Positions 1 to 7,023 of a DNA stretch of 7,160 nucleotides are shown here, piece after piece. The stretch is from Lachnoclostridium sp. UBA7122 (GTDB taxonomy: Bacteria > Bacillota > Clostridia > Lachnospirales > Lachnospiraceae), in NCBI GenBank assembly GCA_002493085.1, contig DKXQ01000191.1, positions 1 through 7,160 of the forward strand, in the 5' to 3' direction. The translations under genes were made by a program, and so were the position numbers. Each line of letters starts with the position of its first letter. Within the stretch, counting starts at the first letter, position 1. The notes beneath the pieces are model-generated. The model ran no database searches and was not told the origin of the DNA. It saw only the letters and a program-made list of their open reading frames with translations.

Positions 1-1
1 T

Positions 2-58
2 CAGGAAAGAGTAGGCCTCTCTTTGGAAGATGCAAAAAAATATCTGGATAAGTATTGA
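2..58 (+). CDS. C-terminal end of an unidentified protein (5' part outside window)
   Basis: An open frame runs in from the left edge and ends at TGA (56-58). The 18 visible residues end in a charged, helix-like tail (LSLEDAKKYLDKY). The reading is supported mainly by context. Frame 1 hits a stop at 49-51, while this frame stops just before a good ribosome binding site for the next gene, leaving a 16-base gap typical of co-transcribed genes. Too little is visible to name a family, and chance coding cannot be excluded. Confidence 0.45.
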   Translation, partial: QERVGLSLEDAKKYLDKY

Positions 59-60
59 AT

Positions 61-66
61 GAGGTG
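61..66 (+). promoter_or_regulatory. Ribosome binding site of the 211-aa secreted protein gene
   Basis: GAGGTG lies 8 bases before the ATG at 75 and supports that start. It resembles the GAGGTGAAGG site in front of lacZ at the other end of the window. No separate promoter is visible between the preceding stop codon and this site, so the gene is probably transcribed from upstream. Confidence 0.75.
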
Positions 67-74
67 AAATTATT

Positions 75-710
75 ATGTACGCTTTTAAAAAACCATTTCT
101 TTTCCGCACTGTGCTTGTATTAACAGGTATATTGCTGTCTTTATCAGTTACTGTACCATCTGCACATGCTGCAAAAAAGAGCTGGAAAAAACTTTACTTA
201 GAATATCTGGCCAACTTATCTGAAGGTACTTTAGAAAATGTTTTTCCAGAGGGACGTTTCATATATATAAATGATGATAACATTCCAGAACTTTACCTGA
301 AAGGAAATGATGCAGCAACTGGTGACAGGTTATTAATTATACATAATGGCAAAGTCCACGAGTGGCTTTTAGACGGGCATGGTTCACTATGGTATCTGGA
401 AAAGAAAAACCGTTATCATACCTCTGGCGGGCATATGGATAATTATTTTGATTCTGTTGGAAAAATTTCTAAAGGCAAAATGCAAAGTATTGCCAGTGGA
501 TATTATGGAGCAAAAGATAATTCCAATGTCAAGCTGGATAAAAATGGAAAACCTGTCTACTTATACTGCTGGAATGATAAAAAAGTAACGAAAAAAACTT
601 ATCAAAAAAAGCTAAATACTGCGCTTGGAAAGAATAAAGAGAAATATAAAGAAGCCTATTCTTATGGCAACATGGACACAATTAAAAAAATAAAAAAACA
701 GCTTGATTAG
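75..710 (+). CDS. Secreted lysine-rich protein of unknown function
   Basis: A 211-residue protein with a clear Sec signal peptide: Lys5-Lys6 and Arg11, a hydrophobic core at about residues 13-27, and a likely signal peptidase I site after A30-H31-A32. There is no lipobox, so it is probably released or loosely wall-bound. The mature part has an Asp/Asn-rich element, YINDDNIPEL (64-73), resembling the D-x-N-x-D-x-IPEL element common in secreted Clostridia proteins of unknown role. This is followed by strand-rich sequence and the patch YLYCWNDKKVTKKTYQKKL (162-180), with one Cys (C165). The C-terminal 45 residues are strongly lysine-rich and probably helical. I see no catalytic motif, transmembrane anchor or sorting signal. 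The gene lies 16 bases after the preceding frame and converges on the lacZ operon, so a role in sugar use is not implied. The coding call is firm; the function is unknown. Confidence 0.85.
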   Translation: MYAFKKPFLFRTVLVLTGILLSLSVTVPSAHAAKKSWKKLYLEYLANLSEGTLENVFPEGRFIYINDDNIPELYLKGNDAATGDRLLIIHNGKVHEWLLDGHGSLWYLEKKNRYHTSGGHMDNYFDSVGKISKGKMQSIASGYYGAKDNSNVKLDKNGKPVYLYCWNDKKVTKKTYQKKLNTALGKNKEKYKEAYSYGNMDTIKKIKKQLD

Positions 711-714
711 ATAA

Positions 715-743
715 GAAGCCGTTCTTTAACTAAGAATGGCTTC
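715..743. terminator. Hairpin terminator between convergent genes, probably bidirectional
   Basis: The 12-base arms GAAGCCGTTCTT (715-726) and AAGAATGGCTTC (732-743) pair fully, with one G-U position (721/737), around a 5-base loop. The hairpin starts 4 bases after the secreted-protein stop codon and lies 26 bases beyond the lacZ stop codon at 770, so it fits the ends of both units. On the + strand it is followed by CTAATTTTCT, a weak T tract. On the - strand it runs into TTAT and, farther on, the T-rich complement of the A runs at 684-698. Stem and position are convincing; termination efficiency is not known. Confidence 0.75.
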
Positions 744-769
744 CTAATTTTCTGTGCAGCTCTTACTTT

Positions 770-3700
770 TTAAACAGGAGAAATACTAAACTTTAGTGTT
801 CTGTGTATATCTCCTGCAAGTTTATACTCCTGATGGACTGGTGCTCCCCAGGAATCATCACCACCTACACCCATCTGTTTTGCAATTATCCTTACCCATG
901 TATAGTGTACTTCTGGAAGTTCTTCCATGTGTGTTGCTTCTTCCAGCTCATATGCACTATATGGCAGTACGCTTGCTTCAAATGGCTCTTCCTGCGCAGT
1001 AAAGCAAAGTCCAGCCCCGTCGCCATCCCTGACTTTCATATAGCGCACTCCTGTACGGTTTCCACATTCCTGCGGATTAAGGTACTGGGAAAAGTTTTCT
1101 CTGGCGGTAGTTTCAAAATATCCAAGCCTTGCGCCTTTTTTCCGGTCAATATAGTTTTCTTCTGGTCCCATTCCATAATAAGCAAATCTGTTGTACTTTT
1201 GTTTCATCTTAAAATCCACTGCCATAAGCGGCATTTCTGGCATACCTCCAACACCTGGATAATCTATACATACAGTAAGCTTTCCGTCAAAATGCGCTGT
1301 ATAGATTACCTGGTACTGTATTGCCGGGACACTTGGTGCAATATATGAAAATACAAGCTCTAATGCATCTTCTTTTTCCTGTATTTTAAATCCATCCGGG
1401 TCCTGTATTGCATATTTGCCTGCTATAAGCCACTGTGCTGAAATAAACTGCTGTTTTGCCCCAGAGTCATTATCAGTTACTGCACGCCAGAAGCTTACTT
1501 TTGGAACTCTTGTAATATATTCTGTGCCATTATATTTTAACGAACTAAGTCCGCCTTGTGTTTTATCAAATTGCATGGAAAAATTATCACCACGTACACC
1601 AATACATACATCGCCATATATAATTTCTGCTGCTGCCTTTTTTATAACATCCTGTATTTTTCCTTCTACATAAAAAATATGCTGGCCAAATGCTACTTCA
1701 TGTCCTTTCTGTGCCCATGCTGTATCTTTTCTAAGCAGGGCTGATGCCTGTAATACATATTCCCCAGGTGCCACAGGCATTTCTATATTGACAGGTTCCT
1801 GCCCGCTTTCACCAGGATTTAATGTTATATAGTGCCACTCTGTATTTAAGATTTTCCCTTCTTTTTCCAGTGTGATGCAGAAAGCGTATAAACTGGTATC
1901 TATAAATAAGTTATGGTTTTCTATAACCAGATTTTTGTCTTTAAATTTTAGCCTGATTGGTGCATATAGCGCCTTGACTTCCTGTACTTTAGGCGATGGT
2001 GTTCTGTCTGCATATACAATGCCATTAGTACAGAATCCATAATCTGTTGCCCTGTCATCAAAATCCCCGCCATATGCATATACCTGTTTTCCATATTCAT
2101 TAATGTGGTAAAGTGCCTGGTCGATGTAGTCCCAGATAAATCCGCCTTGGTATCCTCTGTATTTATCAGCCAGTTCTGTGTAAAGATGCATCCCTCCACA
2201 TGAATTGCCCATAGCATGCATATACTCACAACTGATATATGGCTTACCTGTATTCTGTTCAAGATATTTTGCAATCTCGTCTGGCTTTGCATACATCCTG
2301 CTCTCCATATCCGTAATCCAGTCATATTTACGGTTATGGAAAACTCCCTCATAGTGGACAAGGCGGCGTTTATCCTTTTCGTGGAAATATGCTGCCATTG
2401 CTGCAATATCATCTCCTGCATAAGACTCATTGCCACATGACCAGATTAGTACACATGGATGGTTTTTATCCCGTTCATACATAGACCTGGCACGGTCTAG
2501 TACAGCTTCCCTCCACTCTGGCAAAGAACCCGGAACATTCCACGAAGGTTCACACTGTCCCATTTTCTGCCATGAACCGTGGGTTTCTAAATTTGTTTCA
2601 TCAATAACATAAATGCCATATTCATCACATAGTTCATACCATAGTGTTTGGTCTGGATAGTGGCTTGTGCGGACAGCATTTATATTATTCTGTTTCATAA
2701 AACGGATATCCCATAGCATATCTTCTCTTGTAATGGCACGTCCATTCTTAGCACTAAACTCATGGCGGTTTACACCATTAAAAATAATTCTCTTTCCATT
2801 CAGGCACATTATTCCATCCCTTAGCCCAAATGTACGGAAGCCAGCCTTTGTAACTGCAAGTTCAATAAGTTTTCCGTTTTCATCAATAATTTCTAAAGCC
2901 AGAGTATATAGATAAGGACACTCTGCACTCCAGGGAGAAACTTCAGACAGCTGGGCCTGCAAATGCATCTGCTCACAGAGGGATTCTGTATTGTATTCAA
3001 ATACAGCCTTTCCATTTATATCTTCAACTGCCAGCTTTATATAAGGCTGTTCTCCATTATTGCTCCTGGAAAGTCCATCTCCTGTAAGGCTGATTGTCAT
3101 ATCAAGCATCCCACTGCATGATTTAGTATCATAATCTGCCGTTACAGATAAATCCCTTACATGTATTTTAGGCACTGCATATAAAAATACATCTCTGAAT
3201 ATGCCGGAAAATCTCCAGAAATCCTGGTCCTCAAGCCAGCTTGCACTGCTTCTTTTATATACCTCTACTGCCAGTTTATTCTTTGCTTTTTTTATATATG
3301 GTGTAACACAAAACTCAGCCGGGGTAAACGAGTCTTCGCTATATCCTATAAACTCTCCATTTAACCATACATAAAATGCTGTCTCAACGCCCTGGAATGA
3401 AAGAAATACCTCTTTTCCATCTAAAGCATCATCCAAATCAAAATATTTTATATAACTGCCCACCGGATTATACTCTTTCGAGATAAAAGGAGGACGTAAA
3501 TTTTCCTGTCCGTCCCACGGATACATTGTATTAATATACTGGCATCTGTCATACCCCTGCATCTGGATATGCCCTGGCACCTGTATATGGCTGTATTCAT
3601 TATCTGGCTGCTCCATTTTATAAAAAGAAGCATTTCTGCTGTCTGGATTAACTGCATAACAAAATTTCCATGTTCCATTTAATGACTGCCGGAAAGAACC

Positions 3701-3817
3701 TTCCGGCTTTTCTCTTCTGTCTTTATAACTTTTGTAAAAACGATGGTCCGAATGTGCTGGTTCTTTGTTCACTGCAAACACTTCCGGATTTTCTAACCAT
3801 TCTAATTCAGGATTCAT
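770..3817 (-). CDS. lacZ: Beta-galactosidase, glycoside hydrolase family 2 (LacZ type)
   Basis: A full-length 1015-residue enzyme (E. coli LacZ has about 1023) that hydrolyses terminal beta-galactosides with retention of configuration. Domain order matches LacZ: an N-terminal jelly-roll domain opening with an LEWLENPEVFAVN-like motif, an Ig-like domain, a TIM barrel at about residues 330-625, a second Ig-like domain, and a C-terminal beta-galactosidase small-chain domain from about 730. The acid/base is E464 in CGNES and the nucleophile is E531 in CEYMHAMGNS. Metal ligands E411 and H413 lie in ETHG. Galactose-site residues D199, H386, H534, W562, F595 and N598 match E. coli D201, H391, H540, W568, F601 and N604. 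W990 in GGDDSW matches W999, which stacks on lactose or allolactose. There is no signal peptide, so it is cytoplasmic. It is the last gene of the operon, 25 bases after the MalG-type gene, with GAGGTG 7 bases before its ATG. Lactose as the natural substrate is likely but unproven; other beta-galactosides are possible. Confidence 0.96.
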   Translation of the reverse strand: MNPELEWLENPEVFAVNKEPAHSDHRFYKSYKDRREKPEGSFRQSLNGTWKFCYAVNPDSRNASFYKMEQPDNEYSHIQVPGHIQMQGYDRCQYINTMYPWDGQENLRPPFISKEYNPVGSYIKYFDLDDALDGKEVFLSFQGVETAFYVWLNGEFIGYSEDSFTPAEFCVTPYIKKAKNKLAVEVYKRSSASWLEDQDFWRFSGIFRDVFLYAVPKIHVRDLSVTADYDTKSCSGMLDMTISLTGDGLSRSNNGEQPYIKLAVEDINGKAVFEYNTESLCEQMHLQAQLSEVSPWSAECPYLYTLALEIIDENGKLIELAVTKAGFRTFGLRDGIMCLNGKRIIFNGVNRHEFSAKNGRAITREDMLWDIRFMKQNNINAVRTSHYPDQTLWYELCDEYGIYVIDETNLETHGSWQKMGQCEPSWNVPGSLPEWREAVLDRARSMYERDKNHPCVLIWSCGNESYAGDDIAAMAAYFHEKDKRRLVHYEGVFHNRKYDWITDMESRMYAKPDEIAKYLEQNTGKPYISCEYMHAMGNSCGGMHLYTELADKYRGYQGGFIWDYIDQALYHINEYGKQVYAYGGDFDDRATDYGFCTNGIVYADRTPSPKVQEVKALYAPIRLKFKDKNLVIENHNLFIDTSLYAFCITLEKEGKILNTEWHYITLNPGESGQEPVNIEMPVAPGEYVLQASALLRKDTAWAQKGHEVAFGQHIFYVEGKIQDVIKKAAAEIIYGDVCIGVRGDNFSMQFDKTQGGLSSLKYNGTEYITRVPKVSFWRAVTDNDSGAKQQFISAQWLIAGKYAIQDPDGFKIQEKEDALELVFSYIAPSVPAIQYQVIYTAHFDGKLTVCIDYPGVGGMPEMPLMAVDFKMKQKYNRFAYYGMGPEENYIDRKKGARLGYFETTARENFSQYLNPQECGNRTGVRYMKVRDGDGAGLCFTAQEEPFEASVLPYSAYELEEATHMEELPEVHYTWVRIIAKQMGVGGDDSWGAPVHQEYKLAGDIHRTLKFSISPV

Positions 3818-3824
3818 AAGCCTT

Positions 3825-3830
3825 CACCTC
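3825..3830 (-). promoter_or_regulatory. Ribosome binding site of lacZ
   Basis: On the - strand GAGGTG, within GAGGTGAAGG, lies 7 bases before the lacZ ATG (3815-3817), in the 25-base gap after the upstream permease stop codon. It fixes the start and indicates that lacZ is translated from the transporter mRNA rather than from its own transcript. Confidence 0.8.
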
Positions 3831-3842
3831 GCCATATTTATT

Positions 3843-4682
3843 TTATCCCTTTACAGAGCCTGTCATTCCTGCTACAAACTGTTTCTGCATAAAGAAGAAA
3901 ATTAATGCTGTTGGCAGCGTTGAAATAACTATTGCAGTCATTATCATACCATAATCTGGCGTATAAGACGAGCCCATTGCTGAAATAATTAATGGCAGTG
4001 TCCGCTTTTCTTCTGACTGCAGTGCAATCAATGGCCATAAATAATTGTTCCAGCTCGACATAAATGTTACTACAACCGCTGCTGCATAAGTAGACTTCAT
4101 GGAAGGCATATAAATCCTGAAAAATATTCCATATTCCGACAGTCCATCCAGTCCGGCAGCTTCAATTAAATCCTTTGGAAACATTGCTGTATTCTGCCTG
4201 AAGAAAAAAATCAGGAATGCAGTCGCTACTGCAATAATAATTACTGAGCCATGTGTATTTAGTGCAATAAAGTTTAGCCCCGGAATACTGCTGAATTTAC
4301 TAAACAGCCTGAATAGTGGTACCATCAGTGCAGCAAACGGCACCATCATTGAAAGCAGTATAAAACTAAATGTCATATTTTTAAGCCTGGACTTATAAAT
4401 GCCAAATGCATAACCTGCTGCCGAAGAAACCAGCATAGCAAGTGCAGTAGTCACAACTGCAACAAACAAAGAGTTTTTAAAAGCATTTATATATCCTAAA
4501 TTAGAACTTAATACCGAATTCAGGTTTTCCATAAAATAACTTCCAGGAATTAATGTTCCTTTTGTTACATCTACAGACCTGTTTGTGGACGCAATTATCA
4601 TCCACAGAAGTGGAAATACTGATATAAATGACGCTATTGTTAAAAATAAATACATAAAAAATCTTGCTGCTTTATTCCCCAT
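3843..4682 (-). CDS. Carbohydrate ABC transporter permease, MalG type (CUT1 family)
   Basis: The second inner-membrane permease of a sugar importer, 279 residues from the chosen start. About six membrane segments are visible, roughly at 6-29, 69-91, 105-125, 145-160, 197-218 and 244-264. The cytoplasmic EAA loop that docks to the ATPase is at 174-196 (EAAGLDGLSEYGIFF...MPSMK). The family signatures SWNNYLWPL and the C-terminal FVAGMTGSVKG are present. The open frame extends four codons farther to a GTG at 4694, but that GTG is part of the AGGTG ribosome binding site (4692-4696), which sits 9 bases before the ATG at 4682, so the ATG is the better start. The gene overlaps the end of the MalF-type gene by 11 bases, suggesting translational coupling. 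It should pair with the MalF-type protein to form the channel. The substrate is inferred from the neighbouring lacZ. Confidence 0.94.
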   Translation of the reverse strand: MGNKAARFFMYLFLTIASFISVFPLLWMIIASTNRSVDVTKGTLIPGSYFMENLNSVLSSNLGYINAFKNSLFVAVVTTALAMLVSSAAGYAFGIYKSRLKNMTFSFILLSMMVPFAALMVPLFRLFSKFSSIPGLNFIALNTHGSVIIIAVATAFLIFFFRQNTAMFPKDLIEAAGLDGLSEYGIFFRIYMPSMKSTYAAAVVVTFMSSWNNYLWPLIALQSEEKRTLPLIISAMGSSYTPDYGMIMTAIVISTLPTALIFFFMQKQFVAGMTGSVKG

Positions 4683-5544
4683 CTTTATCTTCACCTGCCT
4701 TTAACTGGATAATTGATAAAATTACTATCAGTACCACAATCACATATGAAACAGCTGCTGCATAACCAAAGTTTGGCTGGTATTTAAACAGCAGGTTATA
4801 AATATACATTGAAATAGTAATTGTTGAATTTGCTGGTCCTCCATTTGTAATATTCATCGGTTCATCAAATAACTGTAGTGTTCCTATAGTGGAGTTAATC
4901 GTTGTAAATAAAATAATTGGTTTTAAAAGAGGCATTGTAATATAGCGGAACTTCTGGAAAGCATTGACACCATCTAAGTCTGCTGCCTCATAGATTGATT
5001 TATCAATTCCCTGAAGACCGGCAAGATAAAATACCATATTATAACCTGTCCATCTCCATGTAATTGCTATAATAATCAGTACCTTTGCCCAGAATGGGTC
5101 TGTAACCCAGGTGACCGGGCTGTTTATTATGTTTAATTTCATCAGCAGCACATTTATAAAACCATCTGTTGCAAACAGAGATTTAAAAATAATAGAATAA
5201 GAAACCAGGCTTGTTACACATGGCAGAAAAATTGCAGTCCGGAATAATCCCTTAAACTTAAGCCGGCTGTCATTTAACATAGAAGAAATGATAAGTGCCA
5301 GTATAATCATTATTGGAACCTGTACAACCAGAAAGATAAAAGTATTAAATAATGCCTTTTTAAACGTTCCATCTGTCAGCAGTCTTTTGTAATTGGCAAT
5401 TCCATCAAACTTGAGATTTGCACCAATCCCTGTCTGGAAGGAAGTGACAAACGCCTGTATCATTGGGTAAAAAACGAAAACAACTATTAAAATTACGCCT
5501 GGCACAATAAAGGCCCATGCTCTTTTTTGCGCTTTGTCTTTCAT
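4672..5544 (-). CDS. Carbohydrate ABC transporter permease, MalF type (CUT1 family)
   Basis: The first inner-membrane permease, 290 residues from the chosen start. A short basic N-terminus (MKDKAQKR) leads into a membrane segment (AWAFIVPGVILIVVFVFYPM), followed by five more at about 66-89, 101-121, 154-175, 211-230 and 261-283. This is the compact six-helix form usual in Gram-positive bacteria, without the extra N-terminal helices and large P2 loop of E. coli MalF. The EAA loop lies at 185-209 (YEAADLDGVNAFQKFRYITMP), and the conserved NGGPANST motif at 234-241 is typical of these subunits. An earlier in-frame ATG at 5562 has no ribosome binding site, whereas AAAGGAGA (5551-5558) stands 7 bases before the ATG at 5544. 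The gene follows the binding-protein gene after a 102-base gap that contains a strong hairpin. Confidence 0.94.
   Translation of the reverse strand: MKDKAQKRAWAFIVPGVILIVVFVFYPMIQAFVTSFQTGIGANLKFDGIANYKRLLTDGTFKKALFNTFIFLVVQVPIMIILALIISSMLNDSRLKFKGLFRTAIFLPCVTSLVSYSIIFKSLFATDGFINVLLMKLNIINSPVTWVTDPFWAKVLIIIAITWRWTGYNMVFYLAGLQGIDKSIYEAADLDGVNAFQKFRYITMPLLKPIILFTTINSTIGTLQLFDEPMNITNGGPANSTITISMYIYNLLFKYQPNFGYAAAVSYVIVVLIVILSIIQLKAGEDKDGE
4692..4696 (-). promoter_or_regulatory. Ribosome binding site that decides the MalG-type start
   Basis: On the - strand AGGTG, followed by AAG, lies 9 bases before the ATG at 4682. It is inside the 3' end of the MalF-type gene, and its GTG could be mistaken for a start codon. 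The same AGGTGAAG core precedes lacZ, which supports its use as a Shine-Dalgarno element. Confidence 0.7.
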
Positions 5545-5550
5545 AGGTTT

Positions 5551-5558
5551 TCTCCTTT
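5551..5558 (-). promoter_or_regulatory. Ribosome binding site that decides the MalF-type start
   Basis: On the - strand AAAGGAGA ends 6 bases before the ATG at 5544, and its AGGAG core (5552-5556) is 7 bases away. It lies inside the frame that would open at the upstream ATG (5562), which has only A-rich sequence and no Shine-Dalgarno match before it. The start is therefore placed at 5544. Confidence 0.8.
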
Positions 5559-5578
5559 CCATCTGTTTTACATTTTTA

Positions 5579-5626
5579 AAAACGGTCCAAGTATCTAAAT
5601 ACTTACAATTCTGCCTGGACCGTTTT
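5579..5626 (-). terminator. Intercistronic terminator-like hairpin after the binding-protein gene
   Basis: Perfect 11-base inverted arms, AAAACGGTCCA (5579-5589) and TGGACCGTTTT (5616-5626), enclose a 26-base loop. Within it a second short stem forms from AAGTAT (5589-5594) and ATACTT (5599-5604) around CTAA, sharing one base with the outer arm. Read on the - strand, the stem ends in GGACCG followed by five T residues (5582-5578), as in an intrinsic terminator. It lies 20 bases after the binding-protein stop codon and 34 bases before the MalF-type start. Such hairpins commonly cause partial termination or protect the upstream mRNA, leaving more binding protein than permease. Whether readthrough is constant or regulated cannot be seen. 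Confidence 0.8.
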
Positions 5627-5646
5627 GTTAATTCTCTTATTAAATA

Positions 5647-7002
5647 TTACTGTGCAACTGCTGCTTCAATAGTATCATGGTATGAAGAAAGAGTATCATT
5701 AATATCTGCACCATTTAAAATTTCCTGTAATGCTTCTGTCATTATATCTTCTATTGCATAAGTATTCTGTCCATAATTAACAGTTGGAACTTTAGCAGTC
5801 CAGTCAATTAAATCAGCAACTACATCCTGCCCTCCAAAGTACTCATCCTTTTTAGAATAATCAGAAGCTGCATTTAAAGTTGGAATCAGGCTGATTTCAT
5901 CACCTAACTTGTACATCAGCTCCGCATCTGAACCAAATGTCTTTCCAAGAAAATCCACAGCCGCCTTTTCATGGCCAACATTCCTTAGTACATACCATCC
6001 TGCCCCGCCAATAGAAGAAGCATTTACAGAATCTTTTACACCAGACATCTTAGGAAAGGATGCAACTGCCCATTTACCGCTCTGGTCCTGTGCATTTCTT
6101 ATAGAAGGTGCAATCCAGCAGCCTGTAAATACAGTTGCCACATCACCATTGTTAAAAGCGCCAACAAACTGGTCCCAGTCTGACACCTGTTTTACAAAGC
6201 CTGCATCCATAAGGTCTTTATATACTTTGATTGCAGAAGCTAATGCCTTGTTATCTTTAATATTTACATTGCCGTCTGCATCTGTATACCATGCACCTGC
6301 ACTCTGCATCATCATACGCAGCTGTCCCAGATCACTTGGGTCAAGTGTAAGCCAGTCCACATCGCACTTTTCCTTTACAGTTTTGCCAATCTCAATATAC
6401 TTTTCCCATGTCAGGTCCTGCATGTCTTTCTCTTTATAACCAGCTTGTTCAATTATATCCTTACGGTAAAATAATGCTGCTACGCCAGAATCAAATGGCA
6501 CTCCGTATATCTTGCCATCTATCTGGTTTACCCCTGTTTTATAAGCTGCAAAATCACTGGCACTCACAATTGAAGAAAGGTCCGCAAACTCATCTGGATA
6601 CGCAGCCAGGTATCCCTGTATGCGGTAATCCTCAATAAGCGCAATATCTGGAAGTCCGTCATACGTTCCTGATGACAGTGCTGTATTTAACTTTGCCACA
6701 ATATCATCTTGTGCCATAGTTACCACATTTACTTTTACATCTGGATTATCATCTTTATAGGCCTCTGCCGCTGCATTAGCTGCCGGGATATTAAACGATT
6801 CATCCCATGCCCATATCGTAATTGTATCAGAATCACTTGGAGAACCTGAATCTTTGTTCTCCCCACTGTCTGCTGTACTGTTGCTGCCCGAATTATCTGC
6901 TTGTCCTTTGTTTCCTGTTCCATCTTTGCCTCCCTGGCCACAAGCTGTAAGTCCAAACATCATAGCACCAGCTAAAATAAAAGATAATAGTTTTTTTCTC
7001 AT
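5647..7002 (-). CDS. Sugar-binding lipoprotein of a CUT1 ABC transporter (family 1 solute-binding protein)
   Basis: The extracellular substrate-binding component, 451 residues from the chosen start, a normal length for MalE/UgpB-like proteins. The N-terminus is a lipoprotein signal: MRKK, a hydrophobic core, then the lipobox LTAC with C21 as the lipidated residue. A flexible linker rich in Gly, Ser, Asp and Asn (about 22-59) leads into the binding domain, which opens with TITIWAWDE and contains the GLPDIALIEDY-type segment usual in family 1 binding proteins. Later aromatic-rich stretches (GGAGWYVLRN, DWDQFVGAFNNGD) are also typical. An upstream in-frame ATG at 7029 would put nine residues before MRKK, but AAGGAGG (7011-7017) lies 8 bases before the ATG at 7002, so the shorter form is chosen. 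It is the first gene of the operon. Specificity cannot be read from the sequence; a beta-galactoside is inferred from the linked lacZ. Confidence 0.94.
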   Translation of the reverse strand: MRKKLLSFILAGAMMFGLTACGQGGKDGTGNKGQADNSGSNSTADSGENKDSGSPSDSDTITIWAWDESFNIPAANAAAEAYKDDNPDVKVNVVTMAQDDIVAKLNTALSSGTYDGLPDIALIEDYRIQGYLAAYPDEFADLSSIVSASDFAAYKTGVNQIDGKIYGVPFDSGVAALFYRKDIIEQAGYKEKDMQDLTWEKYIEIGKTVKEKCDVDWLTLDPSDLGQLRMMMQSAGAWYTDADGNVNIKDNKALASAIKVYKDLMDAGFVKQVSDWDQFVGAFNNGDVATVFTGCWIAPSIRNAQDQSGKWAVASFPKMSGVKDSVNASSIGGAGWYVLRNVGHEKAAVDFLGKTFGSDAELMYKLGDEISLIPTLNAASDYSKKDEYFGGQDVVADLIDWTAKVPTVNYGQNTYAIEDIMTEALQEILNGADINDTLSSYHDTIEAAVAQ

Positions 7003-7010
7003 ACCCACAT

Positions 7011-7017
7011 CCTCCTT
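7011..7017 (-). promoter_or_regulatory. Ribosome binding site of the binding-protein gene
   Basis: On the - strand AAGGAGG stands 8 bases before the ATG at 7002. It is the strongest Shine-Dalgarno match in the window, consistent with high demand for binding protein, and it rules out the upstream in-frame ATG at 7029 as the main start. Confidence 0.88.
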
Positions 7018-7023
7018 TTTAAC

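Noticed and set aside
803..1348. 181-codon + strand open frame opposite lacZ
   Set aside because: It lies wholly antisense to the conserved C-terminal domain of lacZ. It is rich in Cys, Phe, Ile and His as expected of a shadow frame, and has no convincing ribosome binding site.
1948..2436. 162-codon - strand open frame in another frame of lacZ
   Set aside because: It overlaps the catalytic region of lacZ, which carries all expected active-site residues in its own frame. The product is Met/Gln/Arg-rich shadow sequence.
5909..6439. 176-codon + strand open frame opposite the binding-protein gene
   Set aside because: It is fully antisense to a well-supported lipoprotein gene, with low-complexity Ser/Pro/Leu content and no family features. 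It is a by-product of codon use on the other strand.
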